Shown: positions 18,901 through 28,402 of the stretch, piece after piece
Layout: each line of letters opens with the position of its first letter
How positions within the stretch are numbered: the first letter of the stretch is position 1
Source: Actinobacteria bacterium IMCC26103
Lineage (GTDB): Bacteria; Actinomycetota; Actinomycetes; Nanopelagicales; Nanopelagicaceae
Assembly: GCA_002284875.1 (NCBI GenBank)
Contig: CP015604.1
Span: 1,116,001 to 1,180,000 of the forward strand
Direction: 5' to 3'
Length of the DNA: 64,000 nt
The notes under the pieces: model-generated
Seen by the model: only the letters and a program-made list of their open reading frames with translations
Databases searched by the model: none
Told to the model about the DNA's origin: nothing
Position numbers and translations under genes: made by a program

Positions 18901-20031
18901 CTACTTCATGAAATCAGGAACGTCGATCTCATCTTCTGAAACGAGTTCCTCAAAAGTGACTCGCTTACGAGGAGCCGAACCATCGAGATCAAGTGCCACC
19001 GAAATTGGATCATTTGATGGAATTGGATCGGCAATACCAGACAGCGTTGACTTGTCGATGACCGGGATTGAAACCTTCTTGGGCTCTCCCCCATCAAAGC
19101 CTGCAGCAATCACGGTTACGCGTACTTCATCACCGAGTGCATCATCAATAGTTGTTCCAAAGATGATTCGTGCATTTGGATGCGCTGCTGATTGCACCAA
19201 TTCGCAAGCTTCATTGATTTCAAAGAGACCAAGGTCAGAGCCGCCGGCAACTGATAGCAGAACGCCCATTGCGCCATCTATAGATGCTTCAAGAAGTGGG
19301 CTTGATATTGCAAGTTCAGCCGCACGTGTTGCGCGGTTTTCACCGCGAGCAGAACCAATTCCCATAAGAGCTGAGCCAGCATCTGTCATAACAGTTTTTA
19401 CATCCGCAAAGTCTAGATTGATTAACCCAGGTTGCGTAATAATTTCGGTAATGCCTTGAACGCCAGAGAGCAGAACTTGATCTGCGCTCTTAAATGCATC
19501 AACTGCAGTTATGTTGCGATCTGAAATTGCAAGAAGTCGATCATTTGGAATAACAATTAGAGTATCAACTTCAGCACGAAGTAATTCGATTCCTTCATCT
19601 GCTTGTGCTGAACGAATCTTTCCTTCGAATGAGAATGGACGTGTTACAACACCGATTGTTAGCGCGCCAAGATCGCGTGCAATTTTTGCAACTATCGGTG
19701 CGCCACCAGTTCCGGTTCCGCCGCCTTCACCTGCAGTAACAAAGACCATATCTGCGCCACGTAAAATTTCTTCAATATCTTCTGTGTGATCGATCGCTGC
19801 TTGGCGACCTTTCTCAGGAGCAGCACCTGCACCAAGGCCTTTAGTCGATGCTCGACCGATATCTAATTTCACATCGGCATCACTCATCAACAAATGTTGT
19901 GCATCGGTATTAATTGCAATGAACTCAACGCCTTTTAATCCAACATCAATCATGCGATTGATTGCGTTAACTCCACCGCCACCAATTCCAACTACTTTGA
20001 TGACAGCTAAATAATTCTGTGGTGCAGCCAC
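18901..20031 (-). CDS. ftsZ: Cell division GTPase FtsZ
   Basis: Tubulin homologue that forms the division ring. I start it at GTG 20029-20031 ([20 protein letters not shown]), because AAGGAGGAA sits just upstream and actinobacterial FtsZ begins exactly this way; this gives 376 residues. The GTP-binding motifs are [13 protein letters not shown] (about 16-27), NTDAQHL and the tubulin signature [10 protein letters not shown] (about 103-112). The T7 loop [11 protein letters not shown] follows. The tail ends [10 protein letters not shown], the usual binding peptide for SepF and other partners. A four-unit repeat array lies about 110 bp upstream of the start. Confidence 0.98.
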   Translation of the reverse strand: MAAPQNYLAVIKVVGIGGGGVNAINRMIDVGLKGVEFIAINTDAQHLLMSDADVKLDIGRASTKGLGAGAAPEKGRQAAIDHTEDIEEILRGADMVFVTAGEGGGTGTGGAPIVAKIARDLGALTIGVVTRPFSFEGKIRSAQADEGIELLRAEVDTLIVIPNDRLLAISDRNITAVDAFKSADQVLLSGVQGITEIITQPGLINLDFADVKTVMTDAGSALMGIGSARGENRATRAAELAISSPLLEASIDGAMGVLLSVAGGSDLGLFEINEACELVQSAAHPNARIIFGTTIDDALGDEVRVTVIAAGFDGGEPKKVSIPVIDKSTLSGIADPIPSNDPISVALDLDGSAPRKRVTFEELVSEDEIDVPDFMK

Positions 20032-20140
20032 AAGTTCCTCCTTTAGAACTGTAAACCTCAACTTGAGAATTACATTTCTACTCTCTTCGATGAAGGTGAA
20101 CGTAAGGCGTTATGAGCCTGAAAGCAAAGACCGACGCAAA

Positions 20141-20184
20141 GTATTTATTTGGTATTTATTTGGTATTTATTGAGTATTTATCAC
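20141..20184 (-). repeat. Four tandem 11-bp A/T-rich repeats upstream of ftsZ
   Basis: On the plus strand GTATTTATT begins at 20141, 20152, 20163 and 20174, exactly 11 bp apart. The units are GTATTTATTTG twice, then GTATTTATTGA and GTATTTATCAC. They lie in the ftsQ-ftsZ gap. Read with ftsZ the core is ATAAATAC. Regular 11-bp phasing places each copy on nearly the same DNA face, as expected for a protein-binding array or a curved promoter region. No known operator matches. Confidence 0.85.
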
Positions 20185-20200
20185 CAATTTACTTGCGATT

Positions 20201-20902
20201 TTATTTAACGATTGGAGCATGTGGTGCTGTCACATCGATCATCCGAATCGATTTATTTTCTGGCTGTTCCAATAGCGCATTGATTACTTTGATCTTTAGC
20301 AAAGTATCTTCGCCATCTCCCCAAATAATTCGCAGATTTTGGCCACCAAATACTCCATAGATAAGTAAATTCGTGGCACGTGCTGCGCTTAGACGATCGA
20401 TTCCCGAGCTAAATTCTGTAGGCATTTCAGTAAAGACTTTTATCGCGGCCAATCCGCTGGCTACCGATGTTGCTATGACGCTAGGGAGTCCATTAGGTAG
20501 CGATCCAGGTGTTGTAAAGATCTCTCCTGAAGCATCAAGGGCCACTTGAGGTTTACCTGGCTCGTTATAGATTGCAACTGGAATTCGAGGATGGATATCG
20601 ACGCCAACTTTTCCGTTGAACCAATTTCGTGAGATGTCCGCAGAGGCGATCCAATCAGCTGATTTAAGGCGTAATGAAAGCGCTCTGGAATCAACACGTG
20701 CCAGTTTTTGCCCGATAGGCAGATTCAATCGCTTTGAAATTTCTTTCTCTGATTCCGGCGTTGGAGCTCCTGTGATTTCAATTTGGCTAACTGTAAATAG
20801 TGAAGACCAACCAAGGAGATATGAGCCGGCCCCAAATATTAGGACCGTTATTGAAATCACCAACACGGATTTGGGTGGCTTTATCTTGTTTGGAAAACGC
20901 AT
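20201..20902 (-). CDS. ftsQ: Cell division protein FtsQ
   Basis: Bitopic divisome protein of 233 residues. A short basic cytoplasmic start (MRFPNKIKPPKS) is followed by a membrane segment at about 13-32. A POTRA domain comes next (FTVSQIEITGAPTPESEKEI, then LNLPIGQKLARVDSRALSLR), and then an FtsQ domain with ADISRNWFNGKVGVDIHPR, VALDASGEIF and LRIIWGDGEDTLLKIKVINAL. It follows murC without a gap and precedes ftsZ. Confidence 0.95.
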   Translation of the reverse strand: MRFPNKIKPPKSVLVISITVLIFGAGSYLLGWSSLFTVSQIEITGAPTPESEKEISKRLNLPIGQKLARVDSRALSLRLKSADWIASADISRNWFNGKVGVDIHPRIPVAIYNEPGKPQVALDASGEIFTTPGSLPNGLPSVIATSVASGLAAIKVFTEMPTEFSSGIDRLSAARATNLLIYGVFGGQNLRIIWGDGEDTLLKIKVINALLEQPENKSIRMIDVTAPHAPIVK

Positions 20903-22288
20903 TTAATTAAATCGCCGCGCTAGGCCATCGCTAATAATTGGCGCAAGTGAATTAACGTCTCCCGCACCGAGAGTGAGGATTACATCACCAGGTTTGGCAT
21001 GCGCAATTACCCACTCTGTCGCCTCTAAAAAATTGGGAATGAAATGGCCGTTGGTCATCTGTTCGGCGATCGTTTGTGAAGTAATACCTGGAATCGGCTT
21101 CTCACTTGCTGCATAAACTTCAAGCAATACCGCTTCGTCGGCAATACTTAGAGCTTTGGCAAATTGATTCATAAATGCTTGGGTTCGTGAATATCGATGT
21201 GGTTGGAAAACGACTAAAACTCGCCCCTCGCCGGCATATCGCTTTGCGGCACTTAGCGTGACATCAATTTCAGTTGGATGGTGTCCGTAATCATCGACGA
21301 CGCGGATCCCGTGAACGGTTGCCTTTAACTCAAAACGTCTCCCGGTCCCATGAAAACTTGCCAGTCCAGTCAGCGCCTCGGCGGCAGGTGCGCCCAGTAC
21401 TAGCGCCATGGCAAGTGCTGCTCCAGCATTTAAAACATTGTGTAGCCCTGGCACCTGCAATGAAAGGTTGCCGATCGTGCGACCCTTCCAAATGACTCGT
21501 GCGGTCGAACCCATAGGTAGCAAATTGATCGAATCAATAAATAAATCTGCACCTTCGCGAGTGCCGTAAGAGATCAGACTTAAATCAGTGATGGTTCCAG
21601 CTAGATCTGCCGATCCATGATCATCTGCGCAATAGATCAGGTAGCCGTCCTTGGCTACGGTTTCGACAAACTCAGCGAAAGCTTTAGTTACATCTGCTTC
21701 GGTAGCAAAATAATCAACATGGTCATGTTCAATATTTGTGATGATGGCTGCATATGGGCGGTATTCAATAAATGAACCATCGGATTCATCAGCTTCGGCT
21801 ACAAATAGGTCTCCCGTACCACGATGGGCATTTGAGCCAGATGAAGTCAAAGTTCCGCCGATTGCAAAGGATGGATCCCAGCCGCATGCTTGCAGCGCAA
21901 CGGTAAGCATTGATGAGGTTGTCGTTTTTCCGTGAGTACCGGCAACGGCAATACTCTTTGATTCCGACATCAAAGTCGCGAGTGCTTGGGCGCGAGTCAA
22001 GACTGGCAAATTCAGTTCACGCGCGCGAACTAGCTCAACATTCGTTTGGCTAATTGCGGTTGAGTAAATTACAAAATCAGCGCCATTTACCTGATCTGCC
22101 TGATGCGCAGGATGTACTTGGGCGCCAAGTGCGCCAAGTGCGCTTAAGACCGTTGAATCTTTCGCATCAGAACCAGATACAGCTATGCCATGGGAAAGTG
22201 CGATACGCGCAAGACCGCTCATTCCAGCTCCACCAATTCCAATGAAGTGCAAGCGCTTGCCTGACCACTGGCGCAATGAATTAGTCAT
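20903..22288 (-). CDS. murC: UDP-N-acetylmuramate--L-alanine ligase
   Basis: Adds L-Ala to UDP-MurNAc. The 461 residues follow the Mur ligase plan: N-terminal Rossmann domain (LHFIGIGGAGMSGLARIAL), ATP-binding P-loop AVAGTHGKTTTSSML, FVAEADESDGSF, ITNIEHDHVDYF, and the C-terminal domain with VVDDYGHHPTEI and VVFQPHRYSRTQAF. The start shares one base with the murG stop (TAATG). Confidence 0.98.
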   Translation of the reverse strand: MTNSLRQWSGKRLHFIGIGGAGMSGLARIALSHGIAVSGSDAKDSTVLSALGALGAQVHPAHQADQVNGADFVIYSTAISQTNVELVRARELNLPVLTRAQALATLMSESKSIAVAGTHGKTTTSSMLTVALQACGWDPSFAIGGTLTSSGSNAHRGTGDLFVAEADESDGSFIEYRPYAAIITNIEHDHVDYFATEADVTKAFAEFVETVAKDGYLIYCADDHGSADLAGTITDLSLISYGTREGADLFIDSINLLPMGSTARVIWKGRTIGNLSLQVPGLHNVLNAGAALAMALVLGAPAAEALTGLASFHGTGRRFELKATVHGIRVVDDYGHHPTEIDVTLSAAKRYAGEGRVLVVFQPHRYSRTQAFMNQFAKALSIADEAVLLEVYAASEKPIPGITSQTIAEQMTNGHFIPNFLEATEWVIAHAKPGDVILTLGAGDVNSLAPIISDGLARRFN

Positions 22289-23370
22289 TAACTCACTCTT
22301 GCCTTATGCGCGTGCTCCATGAAATTAACGATCTTCGCTGTTGCTTGCAAGTCACTTCCTGAACCAGCAATCGGCGAACCATCTGCTTGCGATAAGAGCC
22401 TATTTAAATTGCTAGCTAACCAGGGTGCTGAAAAAAGGTTCTGGTCAATTAGTTCGCCGCGTCCTTGTGCGATTACATGGCTAGCGTTAAAGCGTTGTTC
22501 GCCATTTCCAATTGGTAGTGGAATAAATAAGGCGTATCTGCCAAGGGCGCTTATTTCAGAGCACGAGATTGCGCCACTGCGACTGATGATCAAATCTGCA
22601 GCCAGATACGCCGTTGCCATATCTTCAATATAAGCCACGGATTTATAGCGCTCCTGCGCTGCGGGCAATGGATTTAACTTTCCTACCGCATGCATAAGTT
22701 GGTTACCTTGCGAAAGCAAAGTAGGCAGAGATTGCGCTATAACTTTATTTAGAGCTACCGACCCTTGGGATCCGAAGAAAGCAAGGATCAAGGGTGCATT
22801 TGCTGAAAAACCAAGAGCCGACTTTGCCTTGGCTCGAGCCACCGACCAGTCAGAGCCGCAATTATTAAAAGCTGTTGCGACATCTGGCCGAAGTGGGATA
22901 CCGGTAATCAGCGCTTTAGCCATCGACCTGTTCTGAGTCGCCTGCGCGGCTGCAACAAAGGGAGTAAGTCGCGCACCTAAACGATTGGCAAATCCAGCTT
23001 TGGCATTTGCTTCATGTACCACGAAGGGAATTTGTAGCGACTTGGCGGCAAGATAGGCAGGAGCTGATACATATCCCCCAAAACCGATTAAGAGATCGGC
23101 GCCCTTCATTATCTGTCGGGCGCTAGCAAATGATTTAAATAGAGTAAATGGTGCGATAAAAAGTGCAACGCTGATCTTGCGTGGCAGAATTACCTTTGGA
23201 ATATGGTGCAACTTAAATCTCGCTGCTGGAACTAATTGATTCTCTAGCCCCTTGGCGGTACCAATAAATTCGATTAAATCTTCGGGGTGTTTTTCTCGCC
23301 AAAGGCGGGCAACTGCCAGGGCCGGTTCTACGTGACCTGCAGTTCCGCCACCGGCAAAGATAACTCTCAT
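22288..23370 (-). CDS. murG: UDP-GlcNAc--lipid I N-acetylglucosaminyltransferase
   Basis: GT28 enzyme that makes lipid II at the inner membrane face. The 360 residues begin RVIFAGGGTAGHVEPALAVA, containing the first G-loop. They continue with GFGGYVSAPAYLAAKSLQIP and VHEANAKAGFANRLGARL, then LAFFGSQGSVALN (the second G-loop), YIEDMATAYLAADLIISRSGA (UDP-GlcNAc binding) and GRYALFIPLPIGNGEQRFNA. It overlaps ftsW by 4 bp. Confidence 0.97.
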   Translation of the reverse strand: MRVIFAGGGTAGHVEPALAVARLWREKHPEDLIEFIGTAKGLENQLVPAARFKLHHIPKVILPRKISVALFIAPFTLFKSFASARQIMKGADLLIGFGGYVSAPAYLAAKSLQIPFVVHEANAKAGFANRLGARLTPFVAAAQATQNRSMAKALITGIPLRPDVATAFNNCGSDWSVARAKAKSALGFSANAPLILAFFGSQGSVALNKVIAQSLPTLLSQGNQLMHAVGKLNPLPAAQERYKSVAYIEDMATAYLAADLIISRSGAISCSEISALGRYALFIPLPIGNGEQRFNASHVIAQGRGELIDQNLFSAPWLASNLNRLLSQADGSPIAGSGSDLQATAKIVNFMEHAHKARVS

Positions 23371-24545
23371 GATGTGCTTAATCTACGCCGTTCGATCGCT
23401 TTTTGTAGTTCGCCTTTGACTTCTGGATCGCGCAAGGCGCTACCGAATACATATCCCAATCCAATATAGAGCGAGATTAAAGCCGAACCGCCGTAAGAAA
23501 CAAAAGGCAGGGTCACGCCGACAACCGGAAGCACGCTGGTAGCAGAACCAATATTGAGAACTGTTTGCACAGCAATCCAGCAACCAACACCGGCGCCGAC
23601 ATAGCGAGACATCGGATCTTTACAACGCAATGCGATCTTGAAAATTGAATAGATCAGCGCTGCCAAAAGAAATAGAACTAATAACGTGCCTAGTAATCCA
23701 AGTTCCTCGCCAATTACCGCAAAGATAAAATCGGTGTGAGCTTCGGCGAGATTGCCCCATTTCTGGCGGCTGCCACCTAATCCAACGCCAAAGATTCCAC
23801 CACTGGCTAACCCAAGAAGACTATGGGCTGGTTGCCAACCCGCATTTTTATAGTCGGCGGCAGAGAAGGGATCGAGAACTACTAGGAAGCGGCTAGCGCG
23901 ATAACTTGCGGTAGCGATTGACACTGCTAAACCAGTCGCACCTACTGCCACCAAAGTACCCAGAATTCGCAATTCAATTCCAGAGACAAAGAGTAATCCA
24001 CCGAGTATCGCGGCGATCACGCAAGTTGTTCCTAAATCATGACCCAACATTACAAAAGCCATAATTACAACAAAACCTGGTCCGATTAACAGGAAGACAT
24101 TTACGCGAGTTTTTCCATTGCGCTCTTGATTAGCCAGCATATAACTGGCCCACAAAATCAAGAGAAACTTAGAGAGTTCACTTGGTTGAATATCTATAAA
24201 AGGCAAAGCAATCCAGTTGGTATTTCCATTTACCGTCTTGCCGACCCCCGGGATTTGCAGAATTATCAAGATTGCTGCAGAGATTAGTAGACCAAAACGG
24301 GCGAGCAATCGCCACTGCGGCAAAGTGCGCTGCGAGAGATAAGCCGCCAAGGGAATTGAAATTATAAAGAATGCGAGTTGGCGCAAGACAATTGCAACCG
24401 CGTTGCCCTTTGTATCTAATGAATGGATCGATGAGGCCGAGAAGACCATAACCAATCCGATGACCGATAACGAGAGCGCACTAATCGCCAAGATATAGAA
24501 GTTATTAACTGGCTTTGCCAGAAATTTCTGTCCCGTTTCGTTCAT
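23367..24545 (-). CDS. ftsW: SEDS peptidoglycan polymerase FtsW
   Basis: Polytopic SEDS protein (392 residues, about ten membrane segments) that polymerises septal lipid II together with the penicillin-binding protein encoded seven genes upstream in the cluster. Visible motifs are WIALPFIDIQPSELSKFLLI, VIMAFVMLGHDLGTTCVIA and the extracytoplasmic loop LGVGLGGSRQKWGNLAEAHT. FIFAVIGEELGLLGTLLVL and LPFVSYGGSALIS follow. No Ser/Thr kinase is fused or adjacent. It overlaps murD and murG by 4 bp each. Confidence 0.96.
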   Translation of the reverse strand: MNETGQKFLAKPVNNFYILAISALSLSVIGLVMVFSASSIHSLDTKGNAVAIVLRQLAFFIISIPLAAYLSQRTLPQWRLLARFGLLISAAILIILQIPGVGKTVNGNTNWIALPFIDIQPSELSKFLLILWASYMLANQERNGKTRVNVFLLIGPGFVVIMAFVMLGHDLGTTCVIAAILGGLLFVSGIELRILGTLVAVGATGLAVSIATASYRASRFLVVLDPFSAADYKNAGWQPAHSLLGLASGGIFGVGLGGSRQKWGNLAEAHTDFIFAVIGEELGLLGTLLVLFLLAALIYSIFKIALRCKDPMSRYVGAGVGCWIAVQTVLNIGSATSVLPVVGVTLPFVSYGGSALISLYIGLGYVFGSALRDPEVKGELQKAIERRRLSTS

Positions 24546-25927
24546 GAGTTCTCCTTAAATACAGCTTTTGCAAAACGATCGCCACGATCGGCGTAAGAAA
24601 TGAATTGATCCATTGATGCGCATGCCGGAGCCAGCAGCACAGTATCGCCCGCAACGGCGCGAATTTTGGCGGCTTTCACGACTTCCTCCATTAGAGAGTT
24701 ATCGCCACCACCACGTTGATATGACACAGGTGCATCGATATAAAGAATTTCAATGTTAGGTGCTTGCGCTCTGAGCTCTGCGGCAATTAATTCGCGATCG
24801 GCCCCAATTAATATCGCTGTCTTAATGCGAGACTTACAGCGCGAAATTAACTCGGACATTTCTGCGCCCTTGGCTATACCCCCTGCAATCCAAATGGCAG
24901 AAAGGGTTGCCATAAGTGATGCTGCGGCAGCATGTGGGTTAGTTGCCTTGGAGTCATCTACCCAATTGATCTCATCTTTAGAGAAAATGTTTTCAATGCG
25001 ATGGCGCCCCAATTTAAACTTTTGAAGAGCGGCTTGGATTGGCGCATGGTTTACACCTACTGCACGCGCTAAGCCAGCTGCCGCCAAGGCATTGGATACG
25101 TTATGTGGAACAGTAGGAATTACATCAATGACTTCAGCGATCATCGCTGCTTCCTGTGGATCACTCACAAAAGCGCGATCTACCAAGAGTTCTTCTACGA
25201 CACCGATTTCGCCGGGTCCTGGAGTATCGAGTGAGAAGAAGACTTTTCTACCCTGCCAATGTGTTGCTCTAGCAACTACTTCGGCATCATCACCATTAAA
25301 TATTCCAGTACTTGCACGATCTAGAATAGACATCTTCGCTTGTGCATAAGCTTCAAAACCACCATGCCAATCAACGTGATCTTGAGCAATATTTAAAATC
25401 GCTACCGCTGCAAACGATGCCTCACGCATCCAGTGGAGTTGAAATGAGGAGAGCTCTAGGACTAAAACATCAAATTTTTCAGCACTTTCCACGCTCTCAA
25501 TAACTGTCGTACCAACATTTCCGCAAGCGCTAGCTGATATTCCACCCTCACGTAACATGGCAGCGGCCATCTCGACAGTTGTTGTCTTGCCATTGGTACC
25601 TGTTAGAGCAATCCAGCGCTGACTTGGAACTAGTTCACTACGAATTTGCCAAGCTAGGTCTACTTCATTTAGTAATTCAATGCCACCAGCAATCGCTTGT
25701 GTAATTAAGGGGTGATCGCTCTTCCAGCCAGGTGAGACCACGAGCGCATCGAAATTTATTGCTTTGTATGTATTGGAGAGAGCAACTTCAAAGCCAACAA
25801 CTTCTTCAACTTGATCATCGGCGAATGAAATTTCCGCGCCACGTTTGGAAAGTGAGCCAGCAACCGCTAACCCAGTAACTCCTGCGCCCAGGATTAGTAT
25901 TTTCTTGCCAGAGAAGTTAGTTGCCAT
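24542..25927 (-). CDS. murD: UDP-N-acetylmuramoyl-L-alanine--D-glutamate ligase
   Basis: Adds D-Glu to the nucleotide precursor. The 461 residues start with ILILGAGVTGLAVAGSL, then VSPGWKSDHPLI, the P-loop IALTGTNGKTTTVEMAA, VLELSSFQLHWM, ILNIAQDHVDWHGGFEAYAQ, LGRHRIENIF and NWVDDSKATNPHAAAASL, a MurD-specific order. It is 12 bp from mraY and overlaps ftsW. Confidence 0.98.
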   Translation of the reverse strand: MATNFSGKKILILGAGVTGLAVAGSLSKRGAEISFADDQVEEVVGFEVALSNTYKAINFDALVVSPGWKSDHPLITQAIAGGIELLNEVDLAWQIRSELVPSQRWIALTGTNGKTTTVEMAAAMLREGGISASACGNVGTTVIESVESAEKFDVLVLELSSFQLHWMREASFAAVAILNIAQDHVDWHGGFEAYAQAKMSILDRASTGIFNGDDAEVVARATHWQGRKVFFSLDTPGPGEIGVVEELLVDRAFVSDPQEAAMIAEVIDVIPTVPHNVSNALAAAGLARAVGVNHAPIQAALQKFKLGRHRIENIFSKDEINWVDDSKATNPHAAAASLMATLSAIWIAGGIAKGAEMSELISRCKSRIKTAILIGADRELIAAELRAQAPNIEILYIDAPVSYQRGGGDNSLMEEVVKAAKIRAVAGDTVLLAPACASMDQFISYADRGDRFAKAVFKENS

Positions 25928-25939
25928 AACGCGCCTTAC

Positions 25940-26998
25940 TTATTTAGTTACCCATTGGGCATAGAACAGGCCTAGGCCGGCGGCAACACATAGGCCAGCA
26001 ATAATCCAGAAGCGCAGCACAATCGTGACTTCGCCCCAACCCATAAGTTCAAAGTGATGTTGCAGCGGCGCCATCTTAAAGATGCGCTTTCCACCAGTAA
26101 TTTTAAAGTAGGCAACTTGCAGAATCACCGATGCGCTAATGATTACAAATAGCCCACCCAATGGAATAAGTAAAAGTTCAATGCGCAGTGAAGTCGCTAT
26201 TCCTGCAAGTGCTCCACCTAGAGCAAGCGAACCGGTATCTCCCATAAATATCTTCGCTGGGGATGCATTCCACCAGAGAAATCCTGCGCACGAACCAGCC
26301 AGCGCTGCCGATAAGACCGCTAAATCAAGGGGATCTCGCACCATATAACAATTAGAACTTGGCGCAATCGCACAACTTTGTCCAAACTCCCAAACACCAA
26401 TCAAGATGAAAGCGATAAAGGTCATAACCGCCGCGCCCGTTGCTAAACCATCTAAACCATCGGTGAGATTTACACCGTTACTTGTGGCAGTCACCATCAG
26501 AACTACCCAGATGATTACAAGTATCGTGCCCAATGCTATCGAGGTATCGCGCACGGTAGAAAGATTTTGGGAGATTGGAGTTAGGCCATCGCCATCTGGA
26601 AAATGGATTCCAAGGTAGCCAAAGATGGCGGCAAATAACACTTGTCCAAAAATCTTCTGCTTTGCATTTAGGCCAAGTGATTTCTGGCGTGAAACTTTTA
26701 ACCAGTCATCTAAGAAACCGACAAATCCCAGCGACGCCATCAAGCCAAGAACTAAAAGTGCAGATGTACTGATCGTATTTCGGGTCAGCGCATGTGCAAT
26801 GAAATATCCAGCGGCAGATGCAAAGATAATAATGATTCCACCCATTGTTGGCGTTCCGCGCTTGGTGTGATGCGAAGAAGGGCCGTCATCGCGGATTATC
26901 TGGCCGTATCCACGGCGGGCAAGGATTCGTATAAGGGCTGGAGTACCAAAAAGGGATAAGAAGAGAGCGATCGCACCAGCAATTAGAATTTCTCTCAT
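25940..26998 (-). CDS. mraY: Phospho-N-acetylmuramoyl-pentapeptide transferase
   Basis: Transfers phospho-MurNAc-pentapeptide to undecaprenyl phosphate, making lipid I. The 352 residues have about ten membrane segments. Active-site motifs are [27 protein letters not shown] (Asp-Asp pair), [11 protein letters not shown]-type [27 protein letters not shown], and the cytoplasmic loop [17 protein letters not shown]. Six bases separate it from murF. Confidence 0.98.
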   Translation of the reverse strand: MREILIAGAIALFLSLFGTPALIRILARRGYGQIIRDDGPSSHHTKRGTPTMGGIIIIFASAAGYFIAHALTRNTISTSALLVLGLMASLGFVGFLDDWLKVSRQKSLGLNAKQKIFGQVLFAAIFGYLGIHFPDGDGLTPISQNLSTVRDTSIALGTILVIIWVVLMVTATSNGVNLTDGLDGLATGAAVMTFIAFILIGVWEFGQSCAIAPSSNCYMVRDPLDLAVLSAALAGSCAGFLWWNASPAKIFMGDTGSLALGGALAGIATSLRIELLLIPLGGLFVIISASVILQVAYFKITGGKRIFKMAPLQHHFELMGWGEVTIVLRFWIIAGLCVAAGLGLFYAQWVTK

Positions 26999-27004
26999 TT
27001 TCTT

Positions 27005-28402
27005 TTAACGCTCCCCTTCTTCTTTATTCTCTGCTATCAGCAACGCTATTTGCGCTTGAATTCCTTGCGCAATCTCTTCAAACTTTTCTGCGCGAGATGC
27101 CTTTACTAGAACTACATCTCCAGCTCTCATCTCTTGAGCTAATTGCAAGGCGGCTTCTTTGTTTGCGCAGAGATGGATCGCCATCGCATTACTCTTGGCC
27201 AAATTAGCGGAATACTCCGGGGCTCCAATGCAGACTAAGTGGTCTATCCCTAACTCTGAGGCAAGGGTGCCAATATCTGCATGGCGATCGGCTGAGGACT
27301 CGCCGAGTTCATGCATCTTTCCTAGAAATGCCCAAGATTGTCCACCACGTTCTTGTGCAAATAGCACCAAGGTACGCAGTGCAGCTTCAGCAGATTCAGG
27401 GCTTGAGTTGTAAGCATCATTTATCAACACGACATTGCCAAGCTCGTGAATTTCCATGCGCCACTTACTGTGAACTTCCGCAGTTGAAAGTGCGACCGCG
27501 ATTTGATCAATGGATGCACCTAGCGCTGTTGCTGCAGCTGCGGCAGCAAGTGCGTTAGCAACTTGATGGATTCCAACGATACGTAATCCAACTGCCGCTC
27601 GCCCTGCCGGAGTTACTAAATCAAAGTGCGGACGCCCTTCGCGAATCTCAATATCTGTTGCACGAATATCTGCTGCGGTTGTTTCACCAAAAGAGATAAC
27701 CTCACCTTTATGCAGTGACTTCATCTTTGGAGTAAAAGTGTCATATTGACCGAGAATTGCTATTGCCTCTGGAGCAAGTGACGAAATCATTTCAGATTTT
27801 GCCTGTGCGACTGCTTCGGCTGAGCCAAATTCACCGATATGCGCGGTGCCAACTCGCAAAACCATACCTATATTGGGCTTGGCCATCTCACACAAAAGCG
27901 CGATATCTCCGATATGTCGCGCGCCCATCTCCAAGATACAAAATTTCGTATCTTTATCGCATTGCAATAATGTGATCGGAGTTCCCAATTCATTATTGAA
28001 GTTACCGATTGGCGCAACTGTCTTTCCAACTGATTCCAAAATATGTTCCAGTAAATCTTTGGTTGTCGTCTTTCCTTGTGACCCAGTAAGTGCGATAACT
28101 TGTAAATCTTTGAGTTCGCTCCGAACATGGGCCGCCAATTTATTTAAGGCTGCCAACACATCTGGTACAACGATGCAACGTTGTGGCGAAGCAACTGTGA
28201 CCAACGCTAAAACCGCTCCGTGGGTGAAGGCATCTTCAATAAATTTATGTCCGTCGGTCTTCTCGCCACGCAGCGCCAAAAAAATAGAACCTGGGATTGC
28301 AGTCGATGAATCAAAGACAGGGGCTGCGGTAACTGTGATGTCACCACCGATTAGTTCGCCACCAACTATTTGAGCGATCTGAGATGCTTTGAGTGCGATC
28401 AT
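27005..28402 (-). CDS. murF: UDP-N-acetylmuramoyl-tripeptide--D-alanyl-D-alanine ligase
   Basis: Completes the pentapeptide. The 465 residues show FLALRGEKTDGHKFIEDAF, the P-loop VIALTGSQGKTTTKDLLEHI, NFNNELGTPITLLQ, FCILEMGARHIGDIALLCE, VGTAHIGEFGS, VLINDAYNSSPESAEAAL and ILGQ- and GEVISFG-type segments usual for MurF. The start overlaps the murE stop by 4 bp. Confidence 0.97.
   Translation of the reverse strand: MIALKASQIAQIVGGELIGGDITVTAAPVFDSSTAIPGSIFLALRGEKTDGHKFIEDAFTHGAVLALVTVASPQRCIVVPDVLAALNKLAAHVRSELKDLQVIALTGSQGKTTTKDLLEHILESVGKTVAPIGNFNNELGTPITLLQCDKDTKFCILEMGARHIGDIALLCEMAKPNIGMVLRVGTAHIGEFGSAEAVAQAKSEMISSLAPEAIAILGQYDTFTPKMKSLHKGEVISFGETTAADIRATDIEIREGRPHFDLVTPAGRAAVGLRIVGIHQVANALAAAAAATALGASIDQIAVALSTAEVHSKWRMEIHELGNVVLINDAYNSSPESAEAALRTLVLFAQERGGQSWAFLGKMHELGESSADRHADIGTLASELGIDHLVCIGAPEYSANLAKSNAMAIHLCANKEAALQLAQEMRAGDVVLVKASRAEKFEEIAQGIQAQIALLIAENKEEGER

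Noticed and set aside
20112-20360. 82-residue plus-strand frame across the ftsZ repeats and the 3' end of ftsQ
   Set aside because: No ribosome-binding site and no domain; the first part is encoded by the 11-bp repeats, and most of the rest is antisense to ftsQ.
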